Both the position numbers and the translations under genes were made by a program. Under the pieces are notes generated by a model. The model saw nothing but the letters and a program-made list of their open reading frames with translations, did no database searches and was not told the origin of the DNA. DNA of 64,000 nucleotides from Archangium violaceum (GTDB lineage: Bacteria; Myxococcota; Myxococcia; Myxococcales; Myxococcaceae): contig NZ_CP069338.1 of assembly GCF_016859125.1 (NCBI RefSeq), forward strand, positions 5,209,501 through 5,273,500. The letters run 5' to 3'. Below are positions 8,570 to 18,015 of this stretch, piece after piece (position 1 is the first letter of the stretch; the number at the start of each line of letters is the position of its first letter).

Positions 8570-11500
8570 CTACGGTCTGGCGAGGAGCTCGAGCTCAGCG
8601 AGCGACATGCCCGCCGCGCCGGTCAACTCGAGGCGGTAGTACGCGTAGGCACCAGGATTCGCGACCCGGAAGGCGCGCGTCTGCGTGCGCCAGCGGAACG
8701 TCTCCGCGCTGCGCTCGTCGAGGGTCGTGAAGGTCACGCCGTCGTTCGAGCCGCTCAGCGTCCAGCCCATCGGATCGGCCGCGGTGGTGCCCGACGTCAG
8801 CGTGTAGAAGGTGACTTCCCGCGCGCCCGAGGCGAAGTGGTACAGCAACGTGGGGTTCTCCGCAGTGAAGCTCACGCTCGTGGCCGAGGTGTCGTCGAAG
8901 AGCGCGCTGGGATTCGTGCCGTCGCTCGACGTGGCCACGCCGCCCGTCGCGGCGTCGCGCAGCGGCTGCGGGGCGCTGCCGTCGGTGGTGATCGAGGGCG
9001 GCGCGTCCTCTTCGCCGGTGCCCCACGCGGAGGGCGAGGGGCCCATGTCGAAGTCGAGCGTGGCGCCAGCGGTGAGCAGCGCGTGTGACAGGTAGGTCTT
9101 CGTATACGCCTTCCCGTTGACCTTCAGCGCCTGCACGTAGACGTTCTTCGGGCTGTTGTTCGGCGCGTTGATCGTGATGTCGCGGCCGTTCTCGAGGTGG
9201 ATGATCGCCTTGGTGAAGAGCGGCGAGCCAATGACGTAGTCCGCGCTACCCACCGCGAGCGGGTAGAAGCCGAGCGCGCTGAAGAGGTGCCACGCCGACA
9301 TCGCGCCGTTGTCCTCATCGCCGAGGTAGCCCTGGCCGATGTTGCTCCCCACGAAGAGGCGCGAGAGCGCGTCGCGAACCTTCTCCTGCGTCTTCGCCGG
9401 CTGCCCGGCGTGGATGTACATGTACGGGATGTGGAACGAGGGCTGGTTGCTCAGTGCGAGCTGGCCCATGCGCACGTCGCGCGCCTCGACCATCTCGTGA
9501 ATCACTCCGCCGTAGGAGCCCACGAAGCTCGCTGTCTCGGGCGTGGCGAAGAACTGATCGAGCTTCGCGGCGAGCTGGGTCCTGCCGCCGTACAGGTTGG
9601 CGAGGCCGAGGCCGTCGTACGGCGCGTCGAAGGCGGTGTTCCAGCCGTTGGTCTCGGTGTAGTCGTAGCCCCAGATACGCGGGTCATACAGAGCCGCCGG
9701 CGTCGCGAAACCGCCACTCGCCGTCCTGCCCTGGAAGAACTGGATCGACGGGTCGAACAGGTTCACGTAGTTCTGCGACCGCTCGAGGAAGTACTCCGCG
9801 CTCTCGGCGTACTCCTGGTGGCGCGGGTTGCTCGTGTCCTTGGAGAGCTCGCTCGCCATGTTCGCGATGCCGAAGTCGTTCAGATAGCCGGCCATCGCCC
9901 ACGACAGGCCGGCGTCGAGCGAGTTCGGGGTGTAGCCCAGGAAGATCGACGATTCGAGCCCCTTGCGTCCGAAGCCGCGGTCGGTCGGCCGGACCGTCGC
10001 GTTCTTCAGCGCCGCGTCGTAGGCCGCCTCCACGTCGAAGTTCCGGATGCCCTTCACGTAGGCGTCGGCGAAGGCGACATCGGAGCTCGTGCCGGTCATG
10101 AGATCGGCATAGCCGGGCGAGGACCAGCGGGTGAGCCACCCGCCTTCCTTGTACTGCTGCACGAAGCCGTCGATCAGCTCGCCCGCCCGGGTGGGCGAGA
10201 ACAGCGCGTATGCGGGCCAGGTCACCCGGTAGGTGTCCCAGAAGCCGTTGTTCACGTAGAGCTTTCCACTCACGACCCTGGCGCCGGTCTGCGTGGGCGT
10301 GCTCGCGCCGACTGCCGCGGCCACCGGGCTCGCGTGCGCGTATTCGGGTGCGGTCGCCGTGCCGACATTCTCGAATCCCGAGTTCGGATAGAGGAACAGC
10401 CGGTACAGGTTGGAATAGAACGTGGTGAGCTGGTCCTCACTGGCGCCCTGGACCTCGATGATGCCGAGCTTCTGGTCCCAGAGCTGCTGGGCGCGCGCCT
10501 TCACGTCGTCGAAGCCGTCGGCGTCCGGGATCTCGAGCGCGAGGTTCTTCCTGGCCTGCTCGACGCTGATGAGCGAGGTGGCGATGCGCATGGTGACGGT
10601 GCGGTCGTCCGCCGGGACGGTGAAGCGGAAGTAGCCGGTCACGTTCGAGCCGCCGCCACCGGTGAGCTTGCCGCTCGCGGCCACCGGCTTGTCGAACGTG
10701 GCGTAGATGAAGATGCGCGTGGCGCCCACCGAGAGCCCGCTGCGCGCGTCGGAGTAGCCAGTCACCACGCGCGCGGAGGCGTCGAGGGTGAGCCCGCCGT
10801 TGTTGTTGACGTTGTCGAAGATGAGGCTCGCGTCGTCGCCGGGGAACGTGAAGCGGAAGATCGCGGCATGGTCGGTGGGCGTGAGCTCCGCCTGGATGCC
10901 GTTGTCGAACTTCACGCCGTAGTAGTAGGGCCGCGCGATCTCGTTCTCGTGCAGGAAGGAGAGGGCGCGCGCGGCGCGGTTGGCGTTCGGCGTGCCGTTG
11001 ACCGCCGAGGGCATGATCTGGAAGGTCTGCCGGTCCCCCATCCACGGGCTCGTCTCGTGGCTCAGGGAGAGCGCCTGGAGCGCCGGGTGGTTGTTCGCGT
11101 CGTTGCGGCGGTGGTACTCGTAGAGCCAGCTCATCGAGCTCGCGTCGGTCACCGGGGTCCAGAAGTTGAACCCGTGTGGGACCGCCGTCGCGGGGAAGTT
11201 GTTGCCGCGCGAGTATCTGCCGCTCGAGTGGGTGCCGCGCAGGGTGGTCACGTAATCCGACAGGTGCTCGGGCTTCACGTGCACGGGCGTGGCAGTGATC
11301 CGCACGTCGTCGATCCATCCGCCGAAGGCGGAAACCGGCCCGTGCGGGTGGTCATAGCCGACCAGGATGCGCTTGATCGTCTTGCCCGCGGCGACATCAC
11401 CGATGCGAGCGGCCTTGTAATTCCATTCGTTGGGGTAGAGCGTGCGCGACGCGCCCTGGCCCGTCGGGCTCAGCGTCGCGTGGTGCTGGTCGACGGCGTT

Positions 11501-12520
11501 CAGCTCGCTCAGGTAGGTGCCGTCGTCGAAGGCGAGATCGAGCGCCGCGTAGGTGCTCGGGGCGGTCGGGTCGTTCATCGCCGCGTCGACGAAGAGCAGA
11601 TACGACAGCTCCGTCGTCGGCGTGACCGGGATGTCGACGTCGAAGAGCTTGTTGTAGGAATAGCCGCGGCCGTTCTCCAGGACCGCGCCCGCGAAGCGGA
11701 GGGCGTGCGTGCCGGTAAACCCGGCGCCGAGCTTCGCATTCCACGAGGAGCCAGGGCCATTGCCGACGAAGCTCTTCATGTCGGTCACCGGCGGCGGCGT
11801 GTCGTCACCATTGGAGAGCTGGAGCTCGGAGATCTGCAGGATGTTGCCGCTGTGATTGGCGGTGACGTTGAGCCGGTAATGGAGATAGGCGGTGGTGTTG
11901 GTGAGCTCGTAGGTGTGGGTCTCGAAGCGGGCGGAGAACGACTCGTTGCCGCGCTGGTCGATCGCGGTCCAGGTCATTCCGTCCTGCGAGCCCTCGAGGG
12001 TCCAGTTGGAGGGGTCGCGCTCGGGCGCGTCGTTGGCGGAGGAGATGGCGTAACGCTTCACGGCGATGGGCTGCGCGAGCTGGAGCTGCACCCAGCCGGT
12101 GCTCGTGAACGTCAGCCACTTGGAGGTCAGATCCCCGTCGGCGATGCGGGTCGCGATCTCGTCGGGAGGGTTTTCACCGTTGGCGGCCACCGCGACCACC
12201 TGATCCATGATGCTGCCGCGGATCCGCGTCTCCGCCTCACCGGTGACCCCGAAGGACTTCTTCTGTCCCTTCGCGTCGAGCTCGACCGTGGAAGTCCATG
12301 TGGGCTGCGGATCCGTGGCCTCGAACGACGAATAGAAATCCTGGGGAGCGCCGGGTGAACCGCCATCGGTGCCCGCGTCGATGTCGGTGCCAGCGTCGAT
12401 GTTGGCTCCCGCGTCGGTGTCGGTGCCCGCATCGGCTTCGGGAGGCGAAGGGTCGCACCCGATGGTCAAGACGGCGGCGAGGGCGAGCAAGCAAGTGAAA
12501 CGCGGTGAACGATCGGTCAT
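8570..12520 (-). CDS. GH92 alpha-mannosidase lipoprotein with flanking discoidin-like domains
   Basis: The product is 1316 aa. The signal peptide ends in lipobox LTIGC (Cys22), followed by an Asp/Ala/Gly/Thr repeat spacer (about 25-55). An F5/8C (discoidin-like) domain spans about 90-245, a second beta-sandwich about 250-410, the GH92 catalytic region about 420-1160, and a C-terminal F5/8C-like domain about 1185-1316. GH92 marks include 'GTHSSGRYSRGNNFPA', 'PHGFNFWTPVT', 'DTYRVTWPAYALFSP' and the acidic catalytic/Ca site 'GYLGDEDNGAMSAWHLFSA'. Family members are calcium-dependent exo-alpha-mannosidases, often acting on alpha-1,2 linkages in yeast mannan or N-glycans. As a surface lipoprotein it would trim mannose from prey glycans. 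It is much longer than the core family (about 750 aa) because of the binding domains. Confidence 0.92.
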   Translation of the reverse strand: MTDRSPRFTCLLALAAVLTIGCDPSPPEADAGTDTDAGANIDAGTDIDAGTDGGSPGAPQDFYSSFEATDPQPTWTSTVELDAKGQKKSFGVTGEAETRIRGSIMDQVVAVAANGENPPDEIATRIADGDLTSKWLTFTSTGWVQLQLAQPIAVKRYAISSANDAPERDPSNWTLEGSQDGMTWTAIDQRGNESFSARFETHTYELTNTTAYLHYRLNVTANHSGNILQISELQLSNGDDTPPPVTDMKSFVGNGPGSSWNAKLGAGFTGTHALRFAGAVLENGRGYSYNKLFDVDIPVTPTTELSYLLFVDAAMNDPTAPSTYAALDLAFDDGTYLSELNAVDQHHATLSPTGQGASRTLYPNEWNYKAARIGDVAAGKTIKRILVGYDHPHGPVSAFGGWIDDVRITATPVHVKPEHLSDYVTTLRGTHSSGRYSRGNNFPATAVPHGFNFWTPVTDASSMSWLYEYHRRNDANNHPALQALSLSHETSPWMGDRQTFQIMPSAVNGTPNANRAARALSFLHENEIARPYYYGVKFDNGIQAELTPTDHAAIFRFTFPGDDASLIFDNVNNNGGLTLDASARVVTGYSDARSGLSVGATRIFIYATFDKPVAASGKLTGGGGSNVTGYFRFTVPADDRTVTMRIATSLISVEQARKNLALEIPDADGFDDVKARAQQLWDQKLGIIEVQGASEDQLTTFYSNLYRLFLYPNSGFENVGTATAPEYAHASPVAAAVGASTPTQTGARVVSGKLYVNNGFWDTYRVTWPAYALFSPTRAGELIDGFVQQYKEGGWLTRWSSPGYADLMTGTSSDVAFADAYVKGIRNFDVEAAYDAALKNATVRPTDRGFGRKGLESSIFLGYTPNSLDAGLSWAMAGYLNDFGIANMASELSKDTSNPRHQEYAESAEYFLERSQNYVNLFDPSIQFFQGRTASGGFATPAALYDPRIWGYDYTETNGWNTAFDAPYDGLGLANLYGGRTQLAAKLDQFFATPETASFVGSYGGVIHEMVEARDVRMGQLALSNQPSFHIPYMYIHAGQPAKTQEKVRDALSRLFVGSNIGQGYLGDEDNGAMSAWHLFSALGFYPLAVGSADYVIGSPLFTKAIIHLENGRDITINAPNNSPKNVYVQALKVNGKAYTKTYLSHALLTAGATLDFDMGPSPSAWGTGEEDAPPSITTDGSAPQPLRDAATGGVATSSDGTNPSALFDDTSATSVSFTAENPTLLYHFASGAREVTFYTLTSGTTAADPMGWTLSGSNDGVTFTTLDERSAETFRWRTQTRAFRVANPGAYAYYRLELTGAAGMSLAELELLARP

Positions 12521-12713
12521 GCGTAGACCTTGGGGGGATTGGGGGGGTGAACATCCTAGACGAAGTGTGCTCTCCGGTCAGTGATTGTCGCGGGGACGGG
12601 GTTTGTTTTGGGGAGCGGATCGCTGGATTCGTATTCATACAGCAGGTGTGTGAGGGTTCTCCCCTTGTGTATCCTTCGAGACACCTCGACGGTGAGCAGA
12701 CTGGAGCCCCTCC

Positions 12714-13904
12714 GTGACGACTCAACGTGTGAACATCCTGGCGCCCGAGTTCCGCGCCGACCCGCATCCCCGCTATGCCGAGATGCGCCGCAACACCCCC
12801 GTCATCCAGGTAGAGCCCGCGGGGTTCTGGGCCGTTTCCCGTTATGAGGACGTGGCCTTCGTCATCAAGAACCCGCAGCTGTTCTCCTCGCAGGGGTTCA
12901 AGGCGGCGTGGCAGCCGGAGTGGGTGGGGTACAACCCGCTCGCCAACTCGATGCTCGCCATGGATGGGGCGGGGCACACCCGGCTGCGGACGCTGGTGAG
13001 CCGGGCCTTCAACGCCAGCGCCATCACCCGGCTGGAGGCTCGCATCCGGAAGCTCGCGAACCGGCTCGTGGATGAGCTGGCGGAAAAGGGCGAGGCGGAC
13101 TTCGTCTCCCGGTTCGCCATGCCGCTGCCGGCGTTCGTCATCGGCGAGCTGCTCGGGCTGGACGTCTCCCTCCATCATCGGTTCAAGGACTGGTCGGACG
13201 ACATCGCCAGCGTCACCCCCGAGCCCCGAGACCCCGAGCACGCCCGGCGCACGCTCATCGCCATCTCGGACGCGACGCGCTACATCTCCGAGGTCATCGA
13301 GGCCCGCCGCCGCTCGCCCGCCGATGATCTGGTCAGCGAGCTGATCCGCGCGGAGGTGGAGGGACAGTCCTTGACGGATAGGGAGATCATCGACTTCCTG
13401 GTGCTCCTGCTCATCGCGGGCTTGGAGACGACGGTGCACCTGCTGGCAAACTCCCTGCTCTTCCTGGCGGAGCGCCCGGATGTGCGGGCGCGGCTGCGCG
13501 CCGAGCCCGCGCTGGTGCCTGGGTTCATCGAGGAGATGCTGCGCTACGATACGCCCGTCCAGGCGTTGGTACGCATCGTCACCTCCGACGTGACGCTCTC
13601 CGGGGTGAAGATTCCCCAGGGGGACGTGGTGCTCGCCCTCATCGCCTCGGCGAACCGTGACGAGCGCCACTACACCGAGCCCGATCGCTTCGATCTCCAC
13701 CGTGGACAGCCCGGCCTCTCCTTCGGGTATGGCGTCCACTACTGCATCGGCGCGCAGCTGGCCCGGATGGAGGCGCGCTGCGGCCTGGAGGCGCTGCTCT
13801 CCCGCTTCAGCGGCTTCGAGCGGATCCCCGCCGAGCTGAACTGGGGCCAGGCCATCACGGTTCGTGGGCCTCAAAGACTGCCGCTTCGTTTCATCCCGGC
13901 CTGA
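12714..13904 (+). CDS. Cytochrome P450
   Basis: The product is 396 aa, starting at GTG 12714 with GGAG 7 nt upstream. The I-helix is canonical (LIAGLETTVHLL, AGLETT), ExxR is in EEMLRYDTP, and the heme loop is 'FGYGVHYCIGAQLARME'. It resembles soluble CYP107-type bacterial P450s. It is divergent from the GH92 gene, with a roughly 190-bp shared upstream region. No redox partner lies next to it. The other P450 at 7178-8398 is clearly a different subfamily (different I-helix and heme loop), so they are not recent duplicates. Confidence 0.9.
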   Translation: MTTQRVNILAPEFRADPHPRYAEMRRNTPVIQVEPAGFWAVSRYEDVAFVIKNPQLFSSQGFKAAWQPEWVGYNPLANSMLAMDGAGHTRLRTLVSRAFNASAITRLEARIRKLANRLVDELAEKGEADFVSRFAMPLPAFVIGELLGLDVSLHHRFKDWSDDIASVTPEPRDPEHARRTLIAISDATRYISEVIEARRRSPADDLVSELIRAEVEGQSLTDREIIDFLVLLLIAGLETTVHLLANSLLFLAERPDVRARLRAEPALVPGFIEEMLRYDTPVQALVRIVTSDVTLSGVKIPQGDVVLALIASANRDERHYTEPDRFDLHRGQPGLSFGYGVHYCIGAQLARMEARCGLEALLSRFSGFERIPAELNWGQAITVRGPQRLPLRFIPA

Positions 13905-13943
13905 GCTCGCCAGCCTGTTTCCAGGGAAGGAGCGCCAGCGCCG

Positions 13944-14182
13944 ATGAAGCAATGGGCGTTCTCGCGGTATGCCTTTGTCCCGGCGTCGATGAAAGCCTGT
14001 TGCAACCAACCCGAGGGATGCTCGTGGGCTGCCCCCCCGGAATGCTGTCACCGGATTCCATCCACTACCTGCGCCTGACGGTCGTGGATGCCCCCCACTA
14101 TGACGTGAGCCACCAGGGCTCCGTCTATCTTCTGCCCAGGGCCCAGGCAGACACCTTCAGCTCTTTCTTCACCACGCCCTGA
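13944..14182 (+). pseudogene. Small gene broken at a C7 tract
   Basis: One frame from ATG 13944 reads MKQWAFSRYAFVPASMKACC and on to a Pro-rich stretch, stopping at about 14078. Another frame, entered at the seven-C run at about 14032-14038, continues 'SIHYLRLTVVDAPHYDVSHQ' and 'GSVYLLPRAQADTF' to a stop at 14182. Joined by one missing base in the C-run, they give a coherent protein of about 79 residues. Family unknown to me. A single-base deletion, natural or by sequencing, explains the break. An AGGAG lies 11 nt before the ATG, which is long but usable. Confidence 0.4.
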
Positions 14183-14441
14183 GAAGGAATCGTTCCAACA
14201 AGTAGCGGGGGGCAGGCTCACTCCGGCCTCGTTACTTCCAAAGAACTCGAGCCAAGAGCGAGTCCTTCGACCCCCGCCCCAGCCTCACGCTCGTTACGAG
14301 TGTGTCGCTCCCCTCCGCTGGAAGTCAAAGGGCAGCGGGTCCTCCTGGGTGTTGGGGTCCTCCATGGGTCCCAACAGGTGGAGTGTGGCCTTGCCCGCAT
14401 GTGACTCGAGCACGGGCGGTCTGCGCGATGCTTCGGCCCTC

Positions 14442-14461
14442 AAGAGCGCTCGATAAATCCC
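14442..14461. repeat. Left terminal inverted repeat of the insertion sequence
   Basis: AAGAGCGCTCGATAAATCCC matches the reverse complement of the right end at 18 of 20 positions. Confidence 0.75.
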
Positions 14462-14560
14462 AGGAAGTGAAAGCTGGGTGATCCAAAGGTGGGTGGGGAA
14501 GGCAAAGCCCCACCCCTGGGGTTCGGGTGCAAGAGGTACCATGTGAAGTAGGCAGGGGGA

Positions 14561-15963
14561 GTGAGCCAGAAGAAAGCGCGGGCAGCAGAGGGAAGAGTCC
14601 GGACGAAAGAGCCGGACAGGTCGCAAGGCTGGCTGTTCAAGCAGATGCCGGAGCAGTTGGTGGAGCCGGAGCACCCGGTGCGGGTAGTGGCGGCGGCGGT
14701 GGAGGCGTTGGACCTGAGAGGCTTTCTGGCCGGGGCCAAGGCGGTGGAGGGACATGCGGGACGCCCGGTGACAAGTCCCCGGTTGCTGTTGGCGCTGTGG
14801 GTGTACGGGATTCAGCAGGGAGTGGGGACGGCGACGGAGCTGGCGCGCCGGTGCGAGGAGGACAGGGCGTACCAGTGGCTGGCCGGTGGAGTGAAGGTGA
14901 GCCACGACAAGCTGAGCCAGTTCCGGGTGGAGCACCTGGAGGTGTTGCAGCAGGTGTTTACCGACGTGCTCTCGGTGCTGTTGCAGCAGGGGCTGGTGAG
15001 TTTGGAGCAGGTGGCGCAGGACGGCACGCGGGTGAGGGCCAGTGCCTCGGCGCCTTCGTTCCGGCGGGAGCAGTCGCTGCGGGAGTGCCAGGAGCAGGCC
15101 GAGCTGCACTTGCAAGCGGTGCTGGCGCAGAAGGACGACCCGGAGCTGACGCGTGGGCAGCAGGCGACACGAGAGGCCAAGGCGCGTGACTACCAGGCGC
15201 GGGTGGACGCGGCGCTGGAGGCGATAAAGCAACAGCAGGCCAGGAAGAAGGGGGCGGACAAGGAGAAGGTGCGCGCCTCCTCCACGGATGCGGATGCACG
15301 GGTGATGAAGATGGCCGATGGGGGTTTCCGACCCGCCTACAACCTGCAATTCGCGGTGGCTGGGGAGGCGCTGGGAGGGCCGCGAACGATTGTGGGAGTG
15401 GAAGTCACCAACCAGGGCAGCGACATGGGCAGCGTGAGCCCCATGGTGGAGCAGATTGAGCAACGCACGGGCCAGGTGCCCGAGCGCGTGCTGGCCGATG
15501 GCGGCCATGCCACGTGCGCAGACGTGAAGCAGTGCGCGGCCAAGGGGTTGAAGCGCTCATTTCGGTGCCCGAGCGCATGGCCCAGGCCGGGCAGCAGGGG
15601 GACCATTCCCCCGAGGTAGAGGCGTGGCGTGAGCGCATGCGCACCGACGAGGCCAAGGAGCAGTACAAGGCCCGCGCCGGCCTGGTGGAGAACGTCAACG
15701 CGCAGGTGAAGGGGCGCTATGGCCTGACGCAGGTGACGGTGCGGGGGCTGGACAAGGTGAAGTGTGTCGCCTTGCTGGTGGCCCTGGCGCACAACCTGGC
15801 CGCACACGGCCAGCCTCTGGTGGATGCGCTGCTGGCGCGCCAGAGCGCGCTTGCCGAGCCGGCTCACCTCCTCGAGCTGGCTCCAGGCAACGCGGCCTCT
15901 CTCGGTGGCGGCATCAGTCCGGTGCCGGTGGACCAGGTCACCGCCTTGCCTGCTGGCTTCTGA
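14561..15963 (+). pseudogene. IS1182-like transposase, frameshifted
   Basis: The reading frame opens at GTG 14561 and reads the IS1182-type N-terminal domain (about aa 1-110), the first catalytic Asp (VAQDGTRVRASAS) and the second (VLADGGHATCADV). It then leaves frame near 15552 at 'AAGGGG'. The -1 frame continues immediately with 'VEALISVPERMAQAGQQGD', the Glu region 'AGLVENVNAQVKGRYGLTQ' and 'VRGLDKVKCVALLVALAHN' to 15963. A one-base deletion in the G-run explains this; related transposases are usually a single frame. Programmed slippage is less likely because the sequence is not a classic heptamer. As written the element would not transpose on its own. Confidence 0.8.
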
Positions 15964-16159
15964 CGGCCAGCCCCCTGCCGCGTGTGGTGTGACCGGGCCT
16001 CTCAGGCTCCAACCAGGCGATGAGCCCCCGGGCTGTGTGGTTGAATCCCGCTCTCGCCTGCTTCCCACCTGTACAACCCCCCCCTCCAACTCCGCGCCTC
16101 GGGATGGGCGATTTCCTCCGCCCTCCCCTCCACTTCCTGATCGCGCTCTGCTCCCGCGA

Positions 16160-16179
16160 GGGATTTATCGACTGCTCTT
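16160..16179. repeat. Right terminal inverted repeat of the insertion sequence
   Basis: GGGATTTATCGACTGCTCTT is the inverted partner of 14442-14461, with two mismatches. Confidence 0.75.
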
Positions 16180-16187
16180 CAGCGCTG

Positions 16188-17798
16188 TTACGGGAGACGA
16201 TCCTGCGGCAGGTTGTTCTGCACCCCCGAGACGACCGGGCGTGAAGTGCTTCCCGCGCGGTACAGCAAATCCTGCCAGACGATGGGCGAGCGCGTCCGGA
16301 AGGCGCTCGTGAGGTTGATGATCGCCGCGCCATTCCTGCTCAGTTGGAAGGACGGTTGGCTGTTCGCCTTCAACGGTGCGTCGAAGAACTGCGGGCCCGA
16401 GGGAAGATCGGCGCCGTAGGTGGTCCCGCCCGAGGAGATCTGCACGCGCCCGCTCGACTTGAGCATGCCCAGGACGAAGACCCGGTCCACGAGGGCCACA
16501 CCATTCTTCGATGCGGTGGGTCTGGCCTGCCGGGTGGTATCGTAGGGCTCGGTGCTCAGGTGCATGCGGTGCGCGTAGTAGAGGACGTCGCGCACGATGG
16601 CCGGCTGCTGGCGGGTCTTGAACCAGGTCGAGTAGTAGGCCGTCAGGTCGTAGAACGCGTACTGCACCGCCGAGTTGGGCCGCAAGGCGTGACCCTCGTA
16701 GTGGTCATTCCAGGTGAGGATCTGCACCATCTTCACGCCCGAGTCGATCGCCGCCTTCCAGGTGTTGTACTGGGTCTTGAAGCCCGCCGTTTCCGTGGTG
16801 ATGGAGCTGGTGGGTCGGTTGTCCGTATGGCTGACCGGCGGAGAGTAGGGGACTCCGTTCTGGTCGCCCCATGCCTTCAGGGTGTTGATGCCATTCAGGG
16901 GGTTGGCGGTGTAGGGGAGGTTGTCCCAACGCGAGAAGGTGGCTCCCACCATGAAGGGCTTCAGCGCGTTGCGATTGGCCTCCGAGGGGTCGAGCAGGGT
17001 TCCCCACAGCACCGCATCCATTCCATGGACGGTCTTCAGTTGATCGAAGAACTGCTGGTACCAGGAGGTTGGCAGGGCCTCGGGCCTGAAGCTGCCCACC
17101 ACGAACTTGCCGTTGAGCTTCCTCCACGAAGCGCGGTTCTTGAAGGCCGCGAGGTCGTCGGCCCGCTGACGCGGCTCATTCGCTCCGCTGCCATTCGAGA
17201 GGATGTGACTGTCAATGTTGGGGATGACGTAGAAGGGGGCGCTCGGGTTCTCGGCGTTGAACGCGTCCGCTGCATCGAAGAGGTTCGTCAGCCACTTCCA
17301 GCGGTTATCGCTGGGACGGAACCAGAGATTGAAGAGGAAGCCATCGACGCCGACGGCGGCGGCCGTCTGGATGTCCGTCTTCATGTCCCGCTTGCCGTAG
17401 TCCGGCTCCACTGCGGGGATGGCCAGGATCGGCACGGGCCGATCGCGCAACCATCCCCCGATGGACGCATAGTCTCCCGTGGGTTTGAGCCAGTTGGTGT
17501 AGTTGTCGTAGTGCTGGCCTGCGGAGTTGGTGCCATAGCTCCGCAGCGGGAAGTTGTGCCAGTGAGCGAAGACCTTGTACTCGCTCTTGGCGAGGTCCGC
17601 GCGTGCCGGCAAGTCGAACGGCAGGAGCGCATTGTTCAGCTCGAAGGGGGCCTTGGTGGCCAGGCTCGAGCCATCGGAGCCCTCCGTACCCTCCAGCTCG
17701 GAAGACGCCTCGGGAGGGGCGCAGGCCGACACGGCCGCTGCTGCCGCGAGGAGAAGGAAGAGACCGTGCTTCAGTCGGGAGACACTCTCGCTGAACAA
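16188..17798 (-). CDS. GH71-like secreted glycoside hydrolase (alpha-1,3-glucanase type)
   Basis: The product is 536 aa with a lipoprotein signal (lipobox near AAVSAC) and a Glu/Gly/Ser spacer. A TIM-barrel domain (about 70-430) opens with 'SEYKVFAHWHNFPLRSYG' and contains 'DGFLFNLWF', 'FVVGSFRPEALP' and 'VQILTWNDHYEGHAL'. The last matches the 'TWND.xES/GH' active-site region of GH71 endo-alpha-1,3-glucanases, which act on fungal and biofilm alpha-1,3-glucan. A beta-rich C-terminal module follows (about 440-536). The stop codon lies 8 bp from the insertion sequence, so the last few residues may be altered. The family call is by motif recall; a GH99-like relative cannot be excluded. Confidence 0.7.
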   Translation of the reverse strand: MFSESVSRLKHGLFLLLAAAAAVSACAPPEASSELEGTEGSDGSSLATKAPFELNNALLPFDLPARADLAKSEYKVFAHWHNFPLRSYGTNSAGQHYDNYTNWLKPTGDYASIGGWLRDRPVPILAIPAVEPDYGKRDMKTDIQTAAAVGVDGFLFNLWFRPSDNRWKWLTNLFDAADAFNAENPSAPFYVIPNIDSHILSNGSGANEPRQRADDLAAFKNRASWRKLNGKFVVGSFRPEALPTSWYQQFFDQLKTVHGMDAVLWGTLLDPSEANRNALKPFMVGATFSRWDNLPYTANPLNGINTLKAWGDQNGVPYSPPVSHTDNRPTSSITTETAGFKTQYNTWKAAIDSGVKMVQILTWNDHYEGHALRPNSAVQYAFYDLTAYYSTWFKTRQQPAIVRDVLYYAHRMHLSTEPYDTTRQARPTASKNGVALVDRVFVLGMLKSSGRVQISSGGTTYGADLPSGPQFFDAPLKANSQPSFQLSRNGAAIINLTSAFRTRSPIVWQDLLYRAGSTSRPVVSGVQNNLPQDRLP

Positions 17799-18015
17799 GT
17801 GCTGGCTCTCTTTCTGAGAAAACGAACCTGCGGGGGCAACCTGGGAAATTCCGGTGTGGGTTGCGACTCGTTCTAGAGAGGGGTCCTCGTCTCCGCCGTC
17901 TCAGGAAAAGAGCGTGTGCTGGCTGTCGTTCCTGTCATGACATGACAACGTGCGCGACCAACTTCTCTTTCCAAGATGTTGATGGTCGCAAACGCACCCG
18001 GTCGAGGGCATCACG

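Larger units (their letters stand above)
14442..16179. mobile_element. IS1182-family-like insertion sequence, about 1.74 kb
   Basis: The element is bounded by near-perfect 20-bp terminal inverted repeats (18 of 20 positions match) and contains one transposase gene broken by a frameshift. Length and protein type fit IS1182. No convincing target-site duplication is visible next to the ends (left flank ...CCCTC, right flank CAGCG...). The right end lies 8 bp from the stop codon of the GH71-like gene, so the insertion abuts or may have replaced that gene's 3' end. Confidence 0.75.

Noticed and set aside
9197-12358. A 1053-codon open frame on the plus strand opposite the GH92 gene
   Set aside because: It is Arg/Val/Gly-rich antisense sequence produced by high-GC third positions; it has no signal, motif or ribosome site, whereas the opposite strand encodes a complete GH92 enzyme.
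15540-15560. Programmed -1 frameshift in the transposase
   Set aside because: The CCAAGGGGTT context is not a standard slippery heptamer and no strong stem-loop follows at the right distance; a one-base deletion is simpler.
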